A stretch of 59,461 nucleotides of DNA from Candidatus Stahliibacteriota bacterium (GTDB lineage: Bacteria; Hydrothermota; Tepidihabitantia; B3-TA06), in contig SOJW01000051.1 in NCBI GenBank assembly GCA_004375895.1, positions 1 to 59,461 of the forward strand, given 5' to 3'. Positions within the stretch are counted from its first letter, which is position 1; the number at the start of each line of letters is the position of its first letter. Below are positions 54,636-59,461 of the stretch, piece after piece. The notes below the pieces were generated by a model. It made no database searches. It had not been told where the DNA came from and saw only the letters and a program-made list of their open reading frames with translations. A program made the position numbers and the translations under genes.

Positions 54636-56054
54636 TTAGGATTGTTTGTTTCCGCTGGAAGGAGGTAAGGGAGGGGGATACTCGCCATTGGCGAGTTTTT
54701 CCTTGACGAGCGCCAGCCCCTCCTGTTTTGTCGTAATCTTGCGCTCCCACTGGAGCTCCTCCAACTCCCCAAGGATAACCTTGAAGATCGGGCCGGGCTT
54801 AAGGCCGAGTGCGATAAGATCATGCCCGTTGACCAATGGCACAAACGCGGCACGCTTCGCGTCCTCGGCGGCGAGCTTGAGAATCTTCACGATAGTTCTT
54901 TCCAGATGCCTTGTGCGTCCTGCGGTTGCGAACCCGTCTGCTAAATCGAGCGCCATGACCTCCGAGGTGACATCTGCACACATCCTGCTAAATCGACGCA
55001 TCGCGCGTTCGGTAAGCTGGGGTCCGGTGGCGATAAGATGCAGGTGCATGTGCCGCGCGATCGTCTGCTCTGTGTATTCGGCATCGGCCCTGGAGAATCG
55101 CAGCTCCTTCTGAAGCGTCCGGCGCATCTTTCTGGCTCCCTTGGTGTCGTGCCCGTAGAAGTGCATTCTGCCGTTATCGGTCCTTACCTTGGTTTCGGGT
55201 TTTGAAACGTCGTGAAACAGGGTTGCCAATTTGAGAAGTGCGGTGCGGTGAGGGTCGGCGGCGATCTCCTCGATCCTTTCACGTATAAGAGGCGGGAAAC
55301 GTCTCTCCTCAAGCATACGCTCCAGTGTCCCTAGGACTGCAAGCGAGTGTGACCGCACAGCATAATCAGCCCAGAACTCATCGAATGGGAAGATCTGCTG
55401 CATCAGCCCGGCAACGATCATACGATTGATCAGTGGATAGACGCGCGGAAAACCCAGGATCAGCATGAGTTCGTAGGCTATGCGCTCGCGTGCCACACCC
55501 TCAAGGGATGTTTGCTCTGCCTCGTGCTCAAGCGCAGGGTCGATGCGGAATCTGAGCTGGGCGGCAAACCGGTAGGCCCGCAGTATCCGCAGTGGATCGG
55601 CTTTTATCGAGCCGGGGCCTACCGCACGGACAATCCCCTTTTCGAGGTCACTTATCCCTTCAAAGGGATCGATGGGGGAGAGGTCTTGACCTTCAAGGAG
55701 CGCTTTGACCGGTAGTGCCATGGCGTTTATGGTGAAGTCACGCGATGCCAGATCCTTAAGCAGTGATTCTTTGAAGCCGCGGAAATCAAGGATCAGTTCC
55801 TTGCGGATCACGACCCTTGCCTCATCCTCCTCCTCTGATAGGGGCACGAACGCTCCTTTCATCTTGCGAGCGACCCGTGAAGCGAACTTCATACCAGAGC
55901 CCTGAACTGCGAAGTCAAGGTCCAGGGTCTTTCGCTCAAGAAACAGATCGCGCACCGCACCTCCCACCAGGTACAGTTCTTTGTCTCCAGTCAATCCTGC
56001 TATCTGTTTGAGGATATCGGTATGAGGTTTCAATCCTGAGAGCTTGAAGCTCAC
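54636..56054 (-). CDS. tRNA nucleotidyltransferase / poly(A) polymerase family with HD domain
   Basis: 472 residues. The class II nucleotidyltransferase head has [24 protein letters not shown] (GGxVRD and DxD), then [12 protein letters not shown], and the flexible [14 protein letters not shown] helix. An HD domain follows ([30 protein letters not shown]), and the C-terminus ends with a short substrate-binding tail. It adds or repairs CCA ends, needed here as neither tRNA gene encodes CCA; a poly(A) polymerase role cannot be excluded. GTG start overlaps the uvrA stop by 4 bases. Confidence 0.92.
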   Translation of the reverse strand: MSFKLSGLKPHTDILKQIAGLTGDKELYLVGGAVRDLFLERKTLDLDFAVQGSGMKFASRVARKMKGAFVPLSEEEDEARVVIRKELILDFRGFKESLLKDLASRDFTINAMALPVKALLEGQDLSPIDPFEGISDLEKGIVRAVGPGSIKADPLRILRAYRFAAQLRFRIDPALEHEAEQTSLEGVARERIAYELMLILGFPRVYPLINRMIVAGLMQQIFPFDEFWADYAVRSHSLAVLGTLERMLEERRFPPLIRERIEEIAADPHRTALLKLATLFHDVSKPETKVRTDNGRMHFYGHDTKGARKMRRTLQKELRFSRADAEYTEQTIARHMHLHLIATGPQLTERAMRRFSRMCADVTSEVMALDLADGFATAGRTRHLERTIVKILKLAAEDAKRAAFVPLVNGHDLIALGLKPGPIFKVILGELEELQWERKITTKQEGLALVKEKLANGEYPPPLPPSSGNKQS

Positions 56055-58858
56055 AATATCCCCTTAAGGAACCGACCGGTGTAGGAGGTCTTAACCTTTG
56101 CAACTGCCTCAGGCGGACCCTGGGCCACTATGTAGCCGCCTTCATCACCACCCTCAGGCCCCAGGTCTATTATCCAATCCGCACACTTGATCACATCTGG
56201 ATTGTGTTCAATCACTATCACCGTGTTGCGCTTTTCCACCAGGCGCTGCAGAACCGAAAGAAGCATCTTTACGTCCTCAAAATGGAGCCCGGTGGTAGGC
56301 TCATCCAGGAGGTAGACCGTATGTCCCTTTGGGATTTTTGACAGTTCCTTGGCCAGCTTGATACGCTGAGCTTCGCCTCCTGAAAGCGACGGAGCTGACT
56401 GTCCCAGCTTTATATATCCCAGCCCTACGTCTTCAAGCAGCCGCAGTTTGCGTGCCACGGGCGGGATGTCCTTGAAGAACTCGAGCGCCTCGTTTACGGT
56501 CATATCAAGCACCTCCGCGATATTTCGGCCCTTGAAGCGCACCTCCATGGTCTCCCGGTTGTAGCGCTTGCTGCGACAGACCTCGCATGGAACATAAACA
56601 TCTGGCAAGAAATGCATCTCGATCCTTAATGTGCCATCGCCTGAGCAGCGTTCACAGCGACCTCCTCGAACATTAAAGCTGAACCGGCCCGGCTTGTACC
56701 CGCGGATGCGCGCCTCCTTGGTTTTTGCAAAGAGCTCACGGATCGGGCCGAACGCCTGGGTGTAGGTGGCCGGATTAGAACGCGGGGTGCGGCCTATGGG
56801 CGACTGGTCGATGTTAATGACCTTATCTATATACTCAAGACCTTCAATGCGGTCGTGAGCCCCTGGCTTGGAGCGGGAGCGGTAGAAGCGGCGGGCAAGC
56901 GCCCTGTAGAGGATATCGGCGACCAGGGAGGACTTGCCCGATCCTGATACGCCGGTGACGCAGATAAAGAGGCCAAGCGGAAACTCCACGTCCATGTTCT
57001 TGAGGTTGTTGTGACGCGCTCCTTTTACCACCAGTTTATCGAGATTTGGGGAACGTCTGTGGGATGGAACCTCTATCTTACACTTACCGGTAAGGTAGCG
57101 ACCTGTAAGGGAACGTTTAGAGGATTTGATTTCCTCAGGAGTGCCCTGCGCTACGATCCGCCCGCCCGCGGCACCCGCACCCGGACCAAGATCTATCACG
57201 TGATCTGCAGACTCTATCGTATCGCGGTCGTGTTCAACAACGACTACCGTGTTTCCAAGATCACGCAGCTTAGCGAGCGTGGACAGCAGTCGCCTGTTAT
57301 CCCTTGGATGCAGACCGATGGTCGGTTCATCGAGTATGTAGATTACGCCCACGAGCCTTGAGCCGATCTGGGTGGCAAGGCGAACACGCTGCTCCTCGCC
57401 GCCTGCCAGGGTGTCCGCGGTTCGATCCAGAGTAAGGTAATCCACCCCTACCTCCTGGAGAAACCCCAGTCTGTTCGAGATCTCCTTGATTACCTCTTTG
57501 ACGATGGTGCGTTCGTATCTGGTGAGCTTGAGGTCTGCAAAGAACTCGGCCGCCGCGCATATCGAGAACCGGCTTATGTCGCGGATGTTAACCTCACCGA
57601 TTCGTACTGAGAGCGCCTCTGGTTTGAGACGGTCGCCACCACACTTCGGACAGGGCAGGATGGACATAAAACCCTCGATATACCGCCTGCGGTAGTCTGA
57701 TTCAGTCTCCCTGTGCAACCGCATCAGGTTGTTGGCGATGCCCTCGAAGCGTTCGTAGCCCTCATAGCGATGGCCTGAGCGACCCACGTATTTGACCTCA
57801 ACCGAGGCGGGAGAGCCGTATAGCACTATGTTACGTGCCTCTTCTGACAGCTCGGCCCAGGGCGCGGCAAGATCGAATTTGTAGTGTTTTGCGACCGACC
57901 TGAGCAGGGCCAATGCCCATCCCTGTGGTTCACCCCAGGGCGTAAGCGTGCCCTCAAGTATGGAAAGCCTGGGGTTGGCGATAAGCCTGTCAGGATCGAT
58001 CTCCATCTTTGTTCCCAATCCGTGGCATACAGGGCAGGCCCCGTAAGGAGAGTTGAACGAGAAAAGCCGGGGTGAGAGCTCAGGATAGGAAAATCCGCAT
58101 TGGGTGCACGCTAATGACTGGCTGAAGATGCGTTCATTCTTTCCGCCTATAAGCACTGTGCAAAGCCCCTCGCCCTCGGATAGAGCCAGTTCTACCGAGT
58201 CGGCCAGCCTCTTTCGGATGTTGGGTTTTAGCACTATCCTGTCTATCACCACCTCTATGGTGTGCTGTTTGTACTTCTCAAGGATAGGCGGACTATCCAG
58301 TTCAATTATTTCTCCATCCACCCGTGCCCGAACAAATCCCTTGCGCGCCAGCTTGCCCCAAAGATCCCGATACTCCCCCTTTCTCCCTCGAATCTTGGGA
58401 GCAAGGATCACCAGCTTTGTCTTATCAGGATAGGCAAGGAGTGCATCGATTATCTGGTCGGTGCTCATCTTGGATATGGGTACGTTACAGTTGGGACAGT
58501 AAGGCTTGCCGATTCGTGCAAAGAGCACACGCAGGTAGTCGTAGATTTCAGTTACGGTTGCCACGGTTGAGCGGGGATTGCGAGCCGCGGTGCGCGGCTC
58601 GATGGCTATCGCCGGTGAAAGCCCCTCGATGAAGTCCACGTCCGGCTTCTGCATCACACCCATGAACTGGCGGGCGTAGGTCGATAAGGACTCCATGTAG
58701 CGACGCTGACCCTCGGCATAAAGGGTGTCGAAGGCAAGGGATGACTTGCCCGAACCCGAAAGCCCGGTGATCACTACGAGTTTGTTACGCGGAACCCTTA
58801 CGTCTATGTTCTTAAGGTTATGTTCCCGCGCACCCTTGATGAAGATATCCTGTTCCAT
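56051..58858 (-). CDS. uvrA: Excinuclease ABC subunit A
   Basis: 935 residues, full length. UvrA finds bulky DNA lesions and loads UvrB. Two ABC ATPase modules: Walker [21 protein letters not shown] at about 31, signature [16 protein letters not shown] and Walker [16 protein letters not shown]; second module [26 protein letters not shown] and [15 protein letters not shown]. Zinc modules are [19 protein letters not shown] with CPVCHGLG, and CERCSGDG with [10 protein letters not shown]. The start ATG is 12 bases after the -10 box without a ribosome site. It heads the uvrA-cca operon; uvrB and uvrC are elsewhere. No SOS box is apparent. Confidence 0.97.
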   Translation of the reverse strand: MEQDIFIKGAREHNLKNIDVRVPRNKLVVITGLSGSGKSSLAFDTLYAEGQRRYMESLSTYARQFMGVMQKPDVDFIEGLSPAIAIEPRTAARNPRSTVATVTEIYDYLRVLFARIGKPYCPNCNVPISKMSTDQIIDALLAYPDKTKLVILAPKIRGRKGEYRDLWGKLARKGFVRARVDGEIIELDSPPILEKYKQHTIEVVIDRIVLKPNIRKRLADSVELALSEGEGLCTVLIGGKNERIFSQSLACTQCGFSYPELSPRLFSFNSPYGACPVCHGLGTKMEIDPDRLIANPRLSILEGTLTPWGEPQGWALALLRSVAKHYKFDLAAPWAELSEEARNIVLYGSPASVEVKYVGRSGHRYEGYERFEGIANNLMRLHRETESDYRRRYIEGFMSILPCPKCGGDRLKPEALSVRIGEVNIRDISRFSICAAAEFFADLKLTRYERTIVKEVIKEISNRLGFLQEVGVDYLTLDRTADTLAGGEEQRVRLATQIGSRLVGVIYILDEPTIGLHPRDNRRLLSTLAKLRDLGNTVVVVEHDRDTIESADHVIDLGPGAGAAGGRIVAQGTPEEIKSSKRSLTGRYLTGKCKIEVPSHRRSPNLDKLVVKGARHNNLKNMDVEFPLGLFICVTGVSGSGKSSLVADILYRALARRFYRSRSKPGAHDRIEGLEYIDKVINIDQSPIGRTPRSNPATYTQAFGPIRELFAKTKEARIRGYKPGRFSFNVRGGRCERCSGDGTLRIEMHFLPDVYVPCEVCRSKRYNRETMEVRFKGRNIAEVLDMTVNEALEFFKDIPPVARKLRLLEDVGLGYIKLGQSAPSLSGGEAQRIKLAKELSKIPKGHTVYLLDEPTTGLHFEDVKMLLSVLQRLVEKRNTVIVIEHNPDVIKCADWIIDLGPEGGDEGGYIVAQGPPEAVAKVKTSYTGRFLKGIL

Positions 58859-58870
58859 AGCGTAACCGTA

Positions 58871-58899
58871 ATTCTAACGCTAAAATCACCCCCAGTCAA
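58871..58899 (-). promoter_or_regulatory. uvrA promoter
   Basis: TTGACT (58899-58894), 17-base spacer, TAGAAT (58876-58871). The leader should be only about 5 bases long. Confidence 0.65.
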
Positions 58900-58908
58900 C
58901 ACTGATAA

Positions 58909-58945
58909 TCCCCCTCGGCCCCCCTCGGCCCCCCTCTGCAGAAGA
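58909..58945. repeat. Short tandem CCCCTCGGCC repeats
   Basis: CCCCTCGGCC occurs twice in tandem, followed by a partial third CCCCTC, upstream of uvrA. No function is apparent. Confidence 0.75.
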
Positions 58946-59020
58946 AGGTAAGGTTTTCTATAAAACGAGAAAAGATATGGGGTGTCCCTTTTAATCACTA
59001 AATGGGTATAGGGGAGACCT

Positions 59021-59461
59021 TTAGTTTCCCAATAGTATAATCTTCTGGGTGATGCTCGAGCTACTCAGTTTATATCCCTCTTCGAGTGTGGCAGAAAGCC
59101 GCACAAAGTAAACGCCACAAGGCAGTGAGAGCGTCTGGGTTATGTGATGCCAACCGGCTTGTCTCTCGCCATCCTCAATAACACTGACCCTCTTTCCGGC
59201 TGCGTCATACAGCTCCACCCTGGCAAGGCCGGAGCTAGGCAGGAAGAACGAAAGATCAAGCTCGCCGTCAATGGGCGATCGAACCTCAAGCAAGAGTCCA
59301 GGAGCAGACCTCGTTTCTTTGGCTTCTTCTACCCCAGCGGAGTTGCCATCGGCATCGGTCTTGATAAGGTAGACATCTCCGCGAGTGTCGCCAAAGGAGC
59401 CTGTCTCTCCGGTGATGATATAGCCTTCATCCAGGGTCTGCTGAACAGACAGACCCACCTC
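59021..59461 (-). CDS. C-terminus of a secreted repeat protein with sorting domain; 5' end beyond the window
   Basis: The frame is open to the window edge, so the visible 146 residues are only the end. It starts inside a repeat of the kind (D-E/G)[28 protein letters not shown], common in propeller-like secreted proteins of uncultured bacteria. A FlgD-like sorting domain follows: [34 protein letters not shown] and the end [10 protein letters not shown]. The GTG at 59458 is not the real start. It is the fourth such domain in the window. Confidence 0.85.
   Translation of the reverse strand, partial: EVGLSVQQTLDEGYIITGETGSFGDTRGDVYLIKTDADGNSAGVEEAKETRSAPGLLLEVRSPIDGELDLSFFLPSSGLARVELYDAAGKRVSVIEDGERQAGWHHITQTLSLPCGVYFVRLSATLEEGYKLSSSSITQKIILLGN

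Noticed and set aside
54173-54853. 226-residue form of the MNT protein
   Set aside because: The first 110 residues are read out of frame through the cca-like gene; the MNT domain starts at 54520.

Overview
The window looks like a chromosomal segment of an uncultivated, Gram-negative-type bacterium from a candidate phylum; a WOR-3, TA06 or Cloacimonetes-like lineage is my best guess, not a proven one. Pointers are an outer-membrane OmpA-family protein, many lipoproteins, large secreted proteins ending in FlgD-like/type-A sorting domains, and housekeeping genes packed tightly in both orientations with several families of short palindromic repeats between them. No phage, plasmid, CRISPR array, rRNA or transposase gene was seen.

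Layout. 1-4000 (-): a soluble lytic transglycosylase (cut by the window edge) behind a secreted protein built of about 12 G-D-D-x-Y repeats. 4200-7400 (+): nucleotide-sugar dehydrogenase, lipoprotein, dapF, a small basic protein, then a candidate small RNA. 7800-12400 (-): glcD-like oxidase, a DtxR-FeoA-FeoB iron operon with a visible operator, and tRNA-Ala. 12500-14800: urocanase remnant, yajC-fmt (+), acetyltransferase (-). 15100-19200: small lipoprotein, methyltransferase, an SDR epimerase lacking its catalytic Tyr/Lys, a membrane protein, a processive family-2 glycosyltransferase and an orphan sorting domain. 19200-24400 (-): six overlapping genes ending in pyrR-pyrB-pyrC. 24700-31100 (+): a 1654-residue soluble PAS/GAF histidine kinase, its NarL-type regulator and a SpoIIAA-like protein. 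31200-38330: two secreted sorting-domain proteins, hisC (-), nfeD and a slipin. 38500-43900: NYN protein, a two-domain ThyX-like protein, an ArsR regulator with operator, paired HD proteins and decaying gene fragments. 44200-48400 (+): esterase-HEAT-PDZ fusion, OmpA-like protein, lipoprotein. 48500-59461 (-): a 1530-residue cyclase resembling soluble adenylyl cyclase, SppA, tRNA-Ile, an MNT nucleotidyltransferase with a vestigial HEPN partner, cca-like and uvrA genes, and the 3' end of another secreted protein.

A common theme is promoter architecture. Almost every transcription unit has TTGAC(A/T/C), a 16-17 base spacer and TAnnnT. In at least six cases the start codon lies only 5-7 bases after the -10 box, so the mRNA should begin at the start codon (leaderless), while other genes have a strong Shine-Dalgarno sequence. 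Two genes would be mis-started at the TTG inside their own -35 box. Several regulatory circuits can be read directly: DtxR autocontrol of Feo, ArsR autocontrol, and pyrR in the pyr operon.
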